This document shows, one piece after another, positions 34,289 to 43,357 of a stretch of 64,000 nucleotides of DNA. Below the pieces are notes generated by a model. It was not told where the DNA came from and ran no database searches. It worked only from the letters and a program-made list of their open reading frames with translations. The stretch spans positions 124,001-188,000 of the forward strand of contig CAKULD010000005.1 in NCBI GenBank assembly GCA_934667065.1, given 5' to 3'. Position numbers and translations under genes: made by a program. Origin of the DNA: an uncultured Collinsella sp. Its GTDB lineage: Bacteria; Actinomycetota; Coriobacteriia; Coriobacteriales; Coriobacteriaceae. Within the stretch, counting starts at the first letter, position 1, and every line of letters starts with the position of its first letter.

Positions 34289-36937
34289 ATGGTGAAAAAG
34301 TCACCGGAAAACACTACTCCCGCAATTGTGGACAACGTAGAGGCGCTTGAGGCTAAGCTCGCTCAGATGCGAGAGGCCCAGGCGCTTTTTGCTACGTACA
34401 CGCAGGAGCAGGTCGACAAGATCTTCTACGAGGCTGCCATGGCCGCCAACAAGGCTCGTATCCCGTTGGCGAAGATGGCCATCGAGGAGACCGGCCGCGG
34501 CGTTCTTGAGGACAAGGTCATCAAGAACCACTACGCCGCAGAGTACATCTACAACGCTTACAAGAACACCAAGACCTGTGGTGTCCTGGAGCGCGACGAG
34601 GCTTACGGCATCACCAAGATCGCCGAGCCCATCGGCATCGTGGGCGCCGTCATCCCGACGACCAACCCCACCTCCACCGCGATCTTCAAGACGCTGATCA
34701 GCCTGAAGACCCGCAACGGCATCATCATCTCCCCGCACCCGGCAGCCGCCAAGTGCACTATCGCCGCCGCCAAGCTCGTGCTTGACGCCGCCGTCAAGGC
34801 CGGCGCCCCCGAGGGCATCATCGGCTGGGTCGATGTCCCCTCCATCGAGCTGACCAACATGGTCATGCGCGACGTCGACATCATCCTCGCCACCGGTGGC
34901 CCGGGCATGGTCAAGGCCGCCTACTCCTCGGGCAAGCCTGCCCTGGGCGTTGGCGCCGGTAACACCCCCGTCATCATCGACGACACCGCCGACGTGCTGC
35001 TCGCCGTCAACTCCATCATTCACTCCAAGACCTTCGACAACGGCATGATCTGCGCTTCCGAGCAGTCCGTGACCGTCATCGACACCATCTACGACCAGGT
35101 TAAGGCCGAGTTCCAGAAGCGCGGCTGCTACTTCGTCAAGCAGGGTGCCGAGATGGAGGCCCTGCGTGGCGCCATGTTCAAGAACGGCGCTCTCGACCAC
35201 CGCATCCCCGGCATGGCTGCCGCTAAGATCGCCGAGCTCGCCGGCATCGAGGTTCCCGCCAAGACCAAGATCCTGATCGCCGAGGTCACCTCCACCGACC
35301 CCGCCAAGGAGGAGTTCTCGCACGAGAAGCTCTCCCCGGTCCTGGCCATGTACCACGCCAAGGACTTCCAGGAGGCCGTCGACAAGGCCGAGCACCTGGT
35401 GCTCGCCGGTGGCCCGGGCCACACCGCCTCTCTGTACGTGCACCCCGCCCAGGCCGAGAAGATCAGCCTGTTCGAGCACGTCATGAAGGCCTGCCGTATC
35501 GTCATCAACACCCCGTCCTCGCACGGCGGCATCGGTGACCTGTACAACTTTGGCATGAAGCCGTCTCTGACCCTGGGCTGCGGCTCCTGGGGCGGCAACT
35601 CCGTCTCCGAGAACGTTGGGGTGAAGCACTTGATCAACGTTAAGACTGTGGCCGAGCGCCGTGAGAACATGCTGTGGTTCCGCGCTCCCGAGAAGGTCTA
35701 CTTCAAGAAGGGTTCCACGCCCGTCGCTCTCGACGAGCTCGGTACCGTCATGGGCAAGAAGCGCGCCTTCATCGTCACCGACCAGTTCCTCTTCAAGAAT
35801 GGCAACACCCGCGCCATCGAAGCCAAGCTCGACGAGATGGGCATCGCCCACGACTGCTTCTACGACGTCGAGCCCGATCCGTCGCTGCAGTGCGCACGTC
35901 GCGGCGCCAAGCAGATGGCTCTCTTTGAGCCGGACGTCATCATCGCCGTCGGCGGTGGCTCCGCTATGGACGCCGGCAAGATCATGTGGATGATGTACGA
36001 GCACCCCGAATGCAAGTTTGAGGACATGGCCATGGACTTCATGGACATCCGCAAGCGCATCTTCACCTTCCCCGAGATGGGCAAGAAGGCCTACTTCGTC
36101 GCCGTCCCGACCTCCTCGGGTACCGGCTCCGAGTGCACGCCGTTCGCCATCATCACCGACAAGGAGACCGGCATCAAGTGGCCGCTCGCCGACTATGCGC
36201 TGCTCCCCAACATGGCTATCGTCGACGCCGACAACTGCATGACCGCCCCGCGCGGCCTGACCGCTGCCTCCGGCATCGACGTCATGACCCACGCCATCGA
36301 GTCCTACGTCTCCATCATGGCTTCCGACTACACCAAGGGCCTCTCCGAGCGCGCTGCCAAGCTCGTCTTTGAGAACCTGCCCTCCAGCTTCGAGAACGGC
36401 GCCAAGGACCCGCACGCCCGCGAGGAGATGCACAACGCCTCCTGCATGGCCGGTATGGCCTTCGCCAACGCCTTCCTGGGCCTCAACCACTCCATGGCCC
36501 ACAAGCTCGGCGCTTTCCATCACCTGCCCCACGGCATCGCCAACGCCGTCATCCTGACCCGCGTCATGCGCTACAACGCCGCCGAGGCCCCCGTTAAGAT
36601 GGGCACCTTCTCCCAGTATCCTTACCCCAACGCGCTGCACAACTACGCCGAGATGGCCAAGTACTGCGGCATCGAGGGCAAGGACGACAAGGAGACCTTC
36701 GAGAACTTCATCACGAAGCTCGAGGAGCTCAAGGACTTCATCGGCGTCAAGAAGACCATCGCCGACTACGGTGTCGACGAGCAGTACTTCCTCGACACGC
36801 TCGACGAGATGACCGAGCAGGCATTCAACGACCAGTGCACCGGCGCTAACCCGCGCTACCCGCTCATGAGCGAGATCAAGGAGCTCTACCTGGACGCCTA
36901 CTACGGCCGCGAGCCCCAGGACTACGCCGTCTGCTAG
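34289..36937 (+). CDS. adhE: Bifunctional acetaldehyde-CoA/alcohol dehydrogenase AdhE
   Basis: Fermentative enzyme reducing acetyl-CoA through acetaldehyde to ethanol and re-oxidising NADH; it forms cytoplasmic spirosomes. The N-terminal aldehyde dehydrogenase domain (about 1-440) has the catalytic cysteine in NGMICASEQS near residue 254. The C-terminal iron alcohol dehydrogenase domain (about 460-870) shows GGGSAMDAGK, DVMTHAIESY and the iron-binding GLNHSMAHKLGAFHHLPHG. 882 aa, full length. AAGGAG precedes the ATG. Codon use is strongly biased to C-ending codons, as in a highly expressed gene. A terminator follows. Confidence 0.97.
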   Translation: MVKKSPENTTPAIVDNVEALEAKLAQMREAQALFATYTQEQVDKIFYEAAMAANKARIPLAKMAIEETGRGVLEDKVIKNHYAAEYIYNAYKNTKTCGVLERDEAYGITKIAEPIGIVGAVIPTTNPTSTAIFKTLISLKTRNGIIISPHPAAAKCTIAAAKLVLDAAVKAGAPEGIIGWVDVPSIELTNMVMRDVDIILATGGPGMVKAAYSSGKPALGVGAGNTPVIIDDTADVLLAVNSIIHSKTFDNGMICASEQSVTVIDTIYDQVKAEFQKRGCYFVKQGAEMEALRGAMFKNGALDHRIPGMAAAKIAELAGIEVPAKTKILIAEVTSTDPAKEEFSHEKLSPVLAMYHAKDFQEAVDKAEHLVLAGGPGHTASLYVHPAQAEKISLFEHVMKACRIVINTPSSHGGIGDLYNFGMKPSLTLGCGSWGGNSVSENVGVKHLINVKTVAERRENMLWFRAPEKVYFKKGSTPVALDELGTVMGKKRAFIVTDQFLFKNGNTRAIEAKLDEMGIAHDCFYDVEPDPSLQCARRGAKQMALFEPDVIIAVGGGSAMDAGKIMWMMYEHPECKFEDMAMDFMDIRKRIFTFPEMGKKAYFVAVPTSSGTGSECTPFAIITDKETGIKWPLADYALLPNMAIVDADNCMTAPRGLTAASGIDVMTHAIESYVSIMASDYTKGLSERAAKLVFENLPSSFENGAKDPHAREEMHNASCMAGMAFANAFLGLNHSMAHKLGAFHHLPHGIANAVILTRVMRYNAAEAPVKMGTFSQYPYPNALHNYAEMAKYCGIEGKDDKETFENFITKLEELKDFIGVKKTIADYGVDEQYFLDTLDEMTEQAFNDQCTGANPRYPLMSEIKELYLDAYYGREPQDYAVC

Positions 36938-36955
36938 TTCTAGCACGGTTTTTAA

Positions 36956-36992
36956 CGGCGGGGGTGCACGGGTGTTTCACACACCCCCGCCG
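36956..36992 (+). terminator. Terminator-like hairpin after adhE
   Basis: Stem CGGCGGGGGTG / CACCCCCGCCG (11 bp) around a 15-base loop. The tail TCGCTTCT is only moderately T-rich, so part of the transcript may run on into the next gene. Confidence 0.7.
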
Positions 36993-37025
36993 TCGCTTCT
37001 ATCGCATCGTTGAAAGGATGCAACC

Positions 37026-37790
37026 ATGCTGCTACCCGATTCCAAGACCGAGCTCGTCCGCCGTGGCAACAAGGTCGTTTACGACCTGGGCGACAAGATC
37101 GTCAAGATCTTCAACGAGACCAAGCCTGTCTCCGACGTGTTCAACGAGGCTTTGAATCTTGCCCGCATCAATGAGTGCGGCATCCGCAGCCCCAAGGCTC
37201 TCGAGGTTTCCCAGCTCGAGAACGCCAACGGCTGGGCGCTTGTGACCGAGAAGGTCCCGGGCACCACCCTTGCCGAGAAGATGACTGCCGAGCCCCAGCG
37301 CTTCGGTGAGTACCTCGAGATGTTCGTCGACCTCCAGATCGAGATCCACGGCTACACCTCCCCGCTGCTCAACCGTCAGCGTGACAAGTTCGCCCGCATG
37401 ATCGACAGCCTGGATCAGCTCAATGCCACCACGCGCTACAACCTTCAGGAGCGCCTGGACGGCATGACCAAGGAGTTCAAGGTCTGCCACGGTGACTTCA
37501 ACCCCTCCAACGTCATCGTTGGCGACGACGGCCAGCTCTACGTGTGCGACTGGGCACACGCCACCCAGGGCTCCCCTGCCGCCGACGTTGCAACCACCTA
37601 CCTGCTCTTTGCCCTCAACAGCAAGGACCAGGCCGAGGCCTACCTGGAGCTCTACTGCGACCGCGCCGACATGCCCATGCAGGTCGTGCGTCAGTGGACC
37701 AGCATCGTCGCCGCTTCCGAGCTCGCTCGTAAGCGCAACGTGAACGATGAGTTCCTTAAGAACTGGATCGACGTCGTCGATTATCAGTAA
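37026..37790 (+). CDS. Aminoglycoside-phosphotransferase-fold kinase, substrate unknown
   Basis: A 254-aa small-molecule kinase of the APH/choline kinase fold. The catalytic loop CHGDFNPSNVIV is near residue 155 and the metal-binding CDWAHATQGSPAADVA follows. The N-lobe begins with a beta-hairpin like VRRGNKVVYDLGDKIVKIF. No antibiotic-resistance subgroup signature is seen; a metabolic kinase is more likely than resistance. It starts 88 bp after adhE on the same strand (GAAAGGA before the ATG) and could be expressed with it by read-through. The link to AdhE is only positional. Confidence 0.8.
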   Translation: MLLPDSKTELVRRGNKVVYDLGDKIVKIFNETKPVSDVFNEALNLARINECGIRSPKALEVSQLENANGWALVTEKVPGTTLAEKMTAEPQRFGEYLEMFVDLQIEIHGYTSPLLNRQRDKFARMIDSLDQLNATTRYNLQERLDGMTKEFKVCHGDFNPSNVIVGDDGQLYVCDWAHATQGSPAADVATTYLLFALNSKDQAEAYLELYCDRADMPMQVVRQWTSIVAASELARKRNVNDEFLKNWIDVVDYQ

Positions 37791-37821
37791 TATCTGAGCG
37801 ATTTATTCGCATCGGAGGCAC

Positions 37822-37866
37822 AAAGGAAAACCCCGCAGCTCATTTGGGCTGTGGGGTTTTCCTTTT
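37822..37866 (+). terminator. Rho-independent terminator of the kinase gene
   Basis: Long stem AAAGGAAAACCCCGCAGC / GCTGTGGGGTTTTCCTTT with a short loop. T-runs on both strands allow bidirectional use. Confidence 0.88.
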
Positions 37867-37885
37867 AGAGTTTGAGTATACCGGT

Positions 37886-37933
37886 GTAAAAAACGGTCCC
37901 GCATCTCCCCGATCTGGAGAAATGCGGGACCGT
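37886..37933 (-). terminator. Rho-independent terminator of proS
   Basis: Minus-strand stem ACGGTCCCGCAT / ATGCGGGACCGT is followed by TTTTTT. It begins 32 nt after the proS stop and faces the previous terminator, so the two converging operons are insulated. Confidence 0.9.
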
Positions 37934-37964
37934 CCCGTAGTACAGCTATCGGCAATGCCGTCGA

Positions 37965-39686
37965 TTAACGACGGGCCGCCTTTACGAGCTCGGCGACCTT
38001 GGCGACGACCTCATCGATCGCCACATCCTCGCGCTCGCCCGTGGCACGGTCCTTGAGCTCGACGGTACCGTTCTTAAGACCGCGCTTGCCCAGAACGACC
38101 TGATACGGGAAGCCCATGAGGTCGTTATCGGCAAACTTAAAGCCGGGACGCTCGTCGCGATCGTCGACGACGACCTCAATACCCTCGGCGCACAGGCCCT
38201 CGACGATCTGGTCGCAGACGGTAGCGCACTCCTCCTTCTTGGGGTCGAGCGGAATCACCGCGACCTCGTAGGGAGCGACGGAAACCGGCCAGACGATACC
38301 GTGCTCGTCGTTATGCTGCTCAACGACGGCAGCGAGCGAACGGGACACGCCCACGCCGTAGCAACCCATGATGAGCGGCTTCTCCTTGCCGTCCTCGTCC
38401 ATAAATGTAGCGCCCATGGCCTCGGAGTACTTGGTGCCCAGCTGGAACACCTGAGAAACCTCGATACCGCGAGCAGCAGAGAGCGGCTTGCCGCAGTGCG
38501 GGCAGGGGTCGCCGGCAACGACGGTGACCAGGTCGGCCCACTCATCGACAGTAAAGTCGCGCTCGGGGCAAGCGCCGGTAAAGTGATAATCGACCTCGTT
38601 GGCACCACAGGCCCACTGCTTGGACTCGCGCAGGCTCTCGTCGCAGACCAAACGGATGCCCTCGGGCAGGTTGACCGGTCCGATAAAGCCTTTGTGCAGA
38701 CCGTAGGTCTGGAGCTCTTCATCGGTCATCATGCGATAGCCCTTGCCAAAGACGTGCTCGGCCTTGCAATCGTTGAGCTCGTGATCGCCCGGGACGATTG
38801 CCACGACGGGCTTACCCTCGGCATCGATGAGTGCCAGCGACTTGCGCGTGCCGTTCTCGGGGAAGCCGAAGAACTTGGCAACGGCCTCGATGGTGCCCAT
38901 GCCCGGAGTCTCGACCTTGGTGAGCGTACCGTCGCCGGGGCCCTCAGTAACGACGACCTTGGTGCTTGCGGCCTCATCGTCGGCAGCAAAACCGCAGTCG
39001 TCGCAGTAGACGAGCGATGCCTCGCCGGCGTCGGCCAGCGCCATGTACTCGACAGAGGTGTCGCCACCGATCTCACCGGAGTCGGCGACAACGGGCAGAG
39101 CCTTGATGTAGCAGCGCTCGCAGATGTTGGCGTAGGCCTGCTTCATCTTGTCGTACTCCTCCTGCAGGCTCTCCTGCGTGGCGGAGAAGCTGTAGGCGTC
39201 CTTCATGATGAACTCGCGGCCGCGCATCAGTCCAAAGCGGGGACGGAACTCATCGCGGAACTTGTCCTGGATGTGATACAGGTTGACAGGCAGCTGCTTA
39301 TAGGAGCGCAGCTCGTTGCGCACCAGGGCCGTGACGGTCTCCTCGTGCGTGGGACCCAGGACAAACTCACGGCCGTGACGGTCGTCAAAGCGCACAAGCT
39401 CCTTGCCATAGGCATCGATACGGCCGGACTCACGCCACAGCTCGGCATCGACCATGATGGGCATCATGAGCTCCTGGGCGCCGGCGGCGTCCATCTCGTC
39501 GCGGACGATGCTCTCGATCTTGCGGATCGATCGCCAAGCGAGCGGCAGGTAGGAATACAGACCGGCGGCCTCCTTGCGGATCATGCCGGCACGAAGCAGC
39601 AGGCGATGGCTTGCGAGCTCGGCGTCGGCCGGATCCTCTTTAAGCGTCGGCGCATAGAGCTTAGACATGTACATTGCTCGAGTCAT
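37965..39686 (-). CDS. proS: Prolyl-tRNA synthetase (bacterial type)
   Basis: Charges tRNA-Pro. Class II motifs are visible: motif 2 region RFGLMRGREFIMKDAYSF and the TXE loop GPTHEETVT. An editing (INS) domain occupies the middle (about 230-390), followed by an anticodon-binding C-terminus. 573 aa, the long bacterial form with editing. ATG at 39686 with GAGGAG in the end of ispG, whose stop directly precedes it. Last gene of the pyrH-to-proS operon. Confidence 0.96.
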   Translation of the reverse strand: MTRAMYMSKLYAPTLKEDPADAELASHRLLLRAGMIRKEAAGLYSYLPLAWRSIRKIESIVRDEMDAAGAQELMMPIMVDAELWRESGRIDAYGKELVRFDDRHGREFVLGPTHEETVTALVRNELRSYKQLPVNLYHIQDKFRDEFRPRFGLMRGREFIMKDAYSFSATQESLQEEYDKMKQAYANICERCYIKALPVVADSGEIGGDTSVEYMALADAGEASLVYCDDCGFAADDEAASTKVVVTEGPGDGTLTKVETPGMGTIEAVAKFFGFPENGTRKSLALIDAEGKPVVAIVPGDHELNDCKAEHVFGKGYRMMTDEELQTYGLHKGFIGPVNLPEGIRLVCDESLRESKQWACGANEVDYHFTGACPERDFTVDEWADLVTVVAGDPCPHCGKPLSAARGIEVSQVFQLGTKYSEAMGATFMDEDGKEKPLIMGCYGVGVSRSLAAVVEQHNDEHGIVWPVSVAPYEVAVIPLDPKKEECATVCDQIVEGLCAEGIEVVVDDRDERPGFKFADNDLMGFPYQVVLGKRGLKNGTVELKDRATGEREDVAIDEVVAKVAELVKAARR

Positions 39687-40769
39687 TTATATCTCCTCAA
39701 TAAGCTTGTCGACCTCGGCCATGAGCGCGTCGACAATTTGATCCTCAGCTACTTTACCAATGATCTGGCCATGCGAAAAGAGCAGGCCCTGGCCTCGTCC
39801 GCAGGCAACGCCCAAGTCGGCATCAGATGCCTCGCCGGGGCCGTTGACCGCACATCCCATGACGGCAATCGAAAGCGGTGCGGAGTAGTTCTTAAGCCGC
39901 TCGGTAACTTCCTCGGCAATGGGAATCAAGTTGACCTGGCAGCGGGCACACGTGGGACACGAGACGATCTCGGGACCACGACGGCGCAGACCCAGCGACT
40001 GCAGAATTCCCCACGCGACCGGCGGCTCCTCGACCGGATCGGCCGTAAGCGAAACGCGCATGGTGTCACCAATGCCCTCAGAAAGCAAAATGCCCAAGCC
40101 CACCGAGCTCTTAATGGTGCCCTGAAGCTTGGTGCCAGCCTCGGTCACGCCCAGATGAAGCGGAACGTGGGGAATCTCACGAGACAGGGCGCGATAGGTA
40201 TCGAGCGTCGTTTGTACGCTATGGGCCTTGGCAGAAAGCACAATGTTGATAAAGCCGCGGTCCTCAAAGTGCCTGACGAAGCGCTCACTCGACATCACGA
40301 GTTTTTCGGGCTGCGTGAGGTCGTCGCGCTCGGCAATATCCTGCTCAAGCGAACCGGCATTGACGCCGATACGAATCGCACAACCCGCGGCACCCGCGGC
40401 ATCAATCACCGCGTCAACCTTCGCCCAATCGCCGATATTGCCGGGATTGATGCGCAGTTTGGCAGCACCAGCCTTAACAGCACCAATAGCGAGCTTATGG
40501 TTAAAGTGAATATCGGCAACAATCGGCACCGGAGACTCGGCGCAGATAGTGCGAAAACCCACGAGCGCGGCCTCGGTAGGTACGCTCACGCGCACGATAT
40601 CGCAGCCCGCCTGCGCCAATGCGCGCACCTGCGCAAGCGTCGTCTGGGCGTCGGCGGTATCGGTGCAGGTCATGGACTGAACCACCACCGGCGCGCCGCC
40701 GCCGATCTGCACACCGCCCACATGCACAGGACGCGTCAGCTCGCGAGGCAAAGGATAGGACAAAGACAA
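39687..40769 (-). CDS. ispG: 4-hydroxy-3-methylbut-2-en-1-yl diphosphate synthase (flavodoxin)
   Basis: Iron-sulfur enzyme of the MEP isoprenoid pathway, acting after Dxr, encoded three genes upstream. The TIM barrel begins HVGGVQIGGGAPVVVQSMT. Cysteines of the 4Fe-4S site lie in SCPTCARCQ near residue 265, and the signature MGCAVNGPGEA follows. The most plausible start is a TTG at 40769 eight bases after GGGGAG; a GTG at 40778 is an alternative too close to that site. 360 aa. Confidence 0.92.
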   Translation of the reverse strand: MSLSYPLPRELTRPVHVGGVQIGGGAPVVVQSMTCTDTADAQTTLAQVRALAQAGCDIVRVSVPTEAALVGFRTICAESPVPIVADIHFNHKLAIGAVKAGAAKLRINPGNIGDWAKVDAVIDAAGAAGCAIRIGVNAGSLEQDIAERDDLTQPEKLVMSSERFVRHFEDRGFINIVLSAKAHSVQTTLDTYRALSREIPHVPLHLGVTEAGTKLQGTIKSSVGLGILLSEGIGDTMRVSLTADPVEEPPVAWGILQSLGLRRRGPEIVSCPTCARCQVNLIPIAEEVTERLKNYSAPLSIAVMGCAVNGPGEASDADLGVACGRGQGLLFSHGQIIGKVAEDQIVDALMAEVDKLIEEI

Positions 40770-40782
40770 TCCAAACACTCCC

Positions 40783-42144
40783 CTACAGAATAAATCGAAG
40801 GATGTCGGAACGAAGCATATAGACGAACAGCAGCGCAAAGAGTGCGATGCCCACATAGCTCACAATCGTCTGGACCTTGAGCGGAAGCTCGCGGCCCGCG
40901 ATCTTTTGAATGATCTCGATAAGCAGCTTGCCGCCGTCGAGCGGAGGGATCGGCAGCAGGTTCATAAAACCCAACGAGAACGAGATGAGAGCGGCAAACG
41001 AAAGGAACGTAGCGGGGCCGGCAGCGGCCGCCTGCGAAGACATGACGCTGATGCCCACAATAGAGGTGGACTGATCGAGAATCTCCATCGTATGCTGCGG
41101 CTGCAGTAAGCGCATCACGCCCTCCGCCGTCTGCACGACATAGGAGAAGGAAAGGCGAGCCGACGTGATGGGGTCCAAACGGACCACCTGTGTAGAGGCA
41201 TAAACGCCCAGCCGCTCGTCCTCTTTGAGCGCAACCGACGTAGAAAGCTGTTTACCATCGCGCTCATATTCAATGGCGATATCGTCCTTGCCCGCAGCGC
41301 TACCAATGGCGTCGTAAATGTCCGTCCAGGTTGAACAGGACGCACCGTCGACCGAAAGAATCGCGTCGCCGGCCTGGATGCCCGCCTTGGCGGCGATTGA
41401 ACCCTCATCGACCTGACCGATCACGTTGGTATCCACCGGCACGGTGACGCCAGCGATGGAATAGATGCTCATAAGAAGCAAAAAGCCCGTCAGGATATTG
41501 ACGATAATGCCCGCAAGCAACATAAAAGCGCGTTTGAGAAAGCCTTGGCCAAGATAGGTATGCGAGCGCTCACGCGCGAGGAACTCAGCCTCGCCGCATG
41601 GCAGTTCCCACACATCGCCCTCGACAGTCGCCTGCTCGCGATCGAACCGGCGGCCGTCAAAGATGGTATAGCCCGCCGCGTCACGCGGCAGGGTCTGGTA
41701 CTTAGTGGGATAGTAGCCGGGCGAAGGCTTCTCCCCTTCTTCGTACCAGGGCGCGATGGAGCCCCAGCCCAGCAGCAGCGCGCAAGCCTCGAGAACTTCC
41801 TCCTCGGACAGCTCGAGCTCGACAGCAAGGTCGGCTACCGTCACGCGACCATGGCGATAAATGGCTGCCAGAACGCGATCGGCACACGAGACGTCGGTCG
41901 GGTCCATACCGCAGATGGCGGCATACCCACCCAACAGCAGCGGGGTCACACCGAACTTGGTGCCGATACGACGCGACGTATGGTAGATATCAAAGCGACA
42001 CGGCAGGCCCAAAAAAAACTCGGTCACGCGGACGCCGCAGGCACGCGCCGCCAAAAAGTGGCCGCCCTCATGTAAAAACACGAGGACGGAAAGCATCAGA
42101 AGGCCCCAAAAGACCGATGAGAGAACGCTCAGAACGGTATCCAT
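40783..42144 (-). CDS. rseP: Site-2 protease RseP/RasP with an inserted winged-helix-like domain
   Basis: Intramembrane zinc metalloprotease that cleaves anti-sigma factors and leftover signal peptides. The zinc motif LHEGGH is at 24-29 in the first helix. A PDZ domain (about 240-330) and the second active-site segment NLLPIPPLDGG near 400 follow. Unusually, about 115 residues (roughly 81-195) are inserted in the cytoplasmic loop. They contain a helix-turn-helix-like run, CADRVLAAIYRHGRVTVADL then ELSEEEVLEACALLLGWG. ATG at 42144 is preferred over an upstream TTG. 453 aa. Confidence 0.9.
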   Translation of the reverse strand: MDTVLSVLSSVFWGLLMLSVLVFLHEGGHFLAARACGVRVTEFFLGLPCRFDIYHTSRRIGTKFGVTPLLLGGYAAICGMDPTDVSCADRVLAAIYRHGRVTVADLAVELELSEEEVLEACALLLGWGSIAPWYEEGEKPSPGYYPTKYQTLPRDAAGYTIFDGRRFDREQATVEGDVWELPCGEAEFLARERSHTYLGQGFLKRAFMLLAGIIVNILTGFLLLMSIYSIAGVTVPVDTNVIGQVDEGSIAAKAGIQAGDAILSVDGASCSTWTDIYDAIGSAAGKDDIAIEYERDGKQLSTSVALKEDERLGVYASTQVVRLDPITSARLSFSYVVQTAEGVMRLLQPQHTMEILDQSTSIVGISVMSSQAAAAGPATFLSFAALISFSLGFMNLLPIPPLDGGKLLIEIIQKIAGRELPLKVQTIVSYVGIALFALLFVYMLRSDILRFIL

Positions 42145-42169
42145 AAAACGAAAAAGCAATCCTTATGGG

Positions 42170-43357
42170 TTAGGAACGGGTTGCAGCGAGAACCGATGCA
42201 GCCTTTGCGCGCGCCCAGGAATCGATTTCGCGGAGCTGCTCAAACGAAGCGACCGCCTGCGTATCGTGGGCATCCATGCAGGACTCCACAATGCGGTCGA
42301 TATCGGTAAAGCTACAGGCATCGTGCAGGAAGGCATCGACGGCGACCTCGTTGGCGGCATTGAGAACGCACGGCATGGTGCCGCCCGTCTTACCGGCGCG
42401 CTCGGCCAATGCAAGGCAGCGGAAGGTATCCATGTCGGCAGCATCAAAGGTGAGCTGGCCCAGCTCGCGGAAATCGATACGCGGAGCCGGCGTATCCCAG
42501 CGCTCGGGATACGAGAAGGCAAACTGAATGGGAATACGCATGTCGGAAGCACCGAGATGCGCCATCACGGAGCCATCGGCGAACTCGACCATGGAGTGAA
42601 TCTTGGACTGACGCTGCACGACGACGTTGATAAAGTCGAGATCGCAGTCGAACAGATGCATAGCCTCGATACGCTCCAGACCCTTGTTCATAAGGGTGGC
42701 GGAGTCGATAGTGATCTTGGCACCCATAGCCCAGGTGGGATGCGCCAGGGCATCGACGCGCGTCACGCGATCGAGCTCGTCACGCGTGCGGCCAAAGAAC
42801 GGGCCACCCGAGCAGGTGAGCCAAATGCAGTGGGCTTCGCGCGGATTCTCCCCCAAATAGCACTGGTAGATGGCAGAATGCTCAGAGTCGACCGGAATAA
42901 GCTGACCTGGCTGCGCCAAAGGCATAAGCAGATCGCCGCCGACGACGAGCGACTCTTTGTTGGCCAGAGCAAGGCGCTTGTTCGAGGTCAGGGCCGCATG
43001 GCTCGCCTCTAGACCCGCCGCCCCCACAATGGCAACAAGCACGCAGTCGACATCATCGCGACATGCAAGCTCGCAGACAGCCTGCGCACCAACGCCAAGC
43101 TCGGTGCCCGCGGGCAATTCCTGCAGCACGTCGTCTTCACCATGAGCGGCATCGGCCACGGCAACCGCCGGAACCGAGAACTCACGGGCAGCCGCAACGA
43201 GCTCAGAAGTGCTGGAGTTGACGGACAGCGCCGTCACCTGCAGGCGATCGGCATGCTGACGGCACACATCGAGCGCCTGGGTGCCGATAGAACCCGTGCA
43301 GCCCAGAATGGCAACGCGGAGACGCCCATCGGGGCCATACGTCGTCTGATGAGCCAT
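42170..43357 (-). CDS. dxr: 1-deoxy-D-xylulose 5-phosphate reductoisomerase
   Basis: First committed enzyme of the MEP pathway. NADPH-binding ILGCTGSIGTQAL is near residue 17. Metal-binding and substrate residues lie in VDSEHSAIYQ, and the ASDMRIPIQFA segment follows near 280. 395 aa. Its ATG overlaps the cdsA stop by one base (TAATG). With ispG it provides isoprenoid precursors, and UppS in the same operon turns them into the cell-wall lipid carrier. Confidence 0.96.
   Translation of the reverse strand: MAHQTTYGPDGRLRVAILGCTGSIGTQALDVCRQHADRLQVTALSVNSSTSELVAAAREFSVPAVAVADAAHGEDDVLQELPAGTELGVGAQAVCELACRDDVDCVLVAIVGAAGLEASHAALTSNKRLALANKESLVVGGDLLMPLAQPGQLIPVDSEHSAIYQCYLGENPREAHCIWLTCSGGPFFGRTRDELDRVTRVDALAHPTWAMGAKITIDSATLMNKGLERIEAMHLFDCDLDFINVVVQRQSKIHSMVEFADGSVMAHLGASDMRIPIQFAFSYPERWDTPAPRIDFRELGQLTFDAADMDTFRCLALAERAGKTGGTMPCVLNAANEVAVDAFLHDACSFTDIDRIVESCMDAHDTQAVASFEQLREIDSWARAKAASVLAATRS

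Noticed and set aside
34301..36946. 881-codon open frame on the minus strand opposite adhE
   Set aside because: It mirrors the adhE codon pattern (C-ending codons give stop-free antisense frames), has a Val/Leu/Gly/Asp-rich low-information sequence and no ribosome-binding site or family motif.
37026..37790. Aminoglycoside resistance gene
   Set aside because: Only the general APH-fold motifs match. No specific resistance-enzyme signature or mobile context favours an antibiotic substrate.
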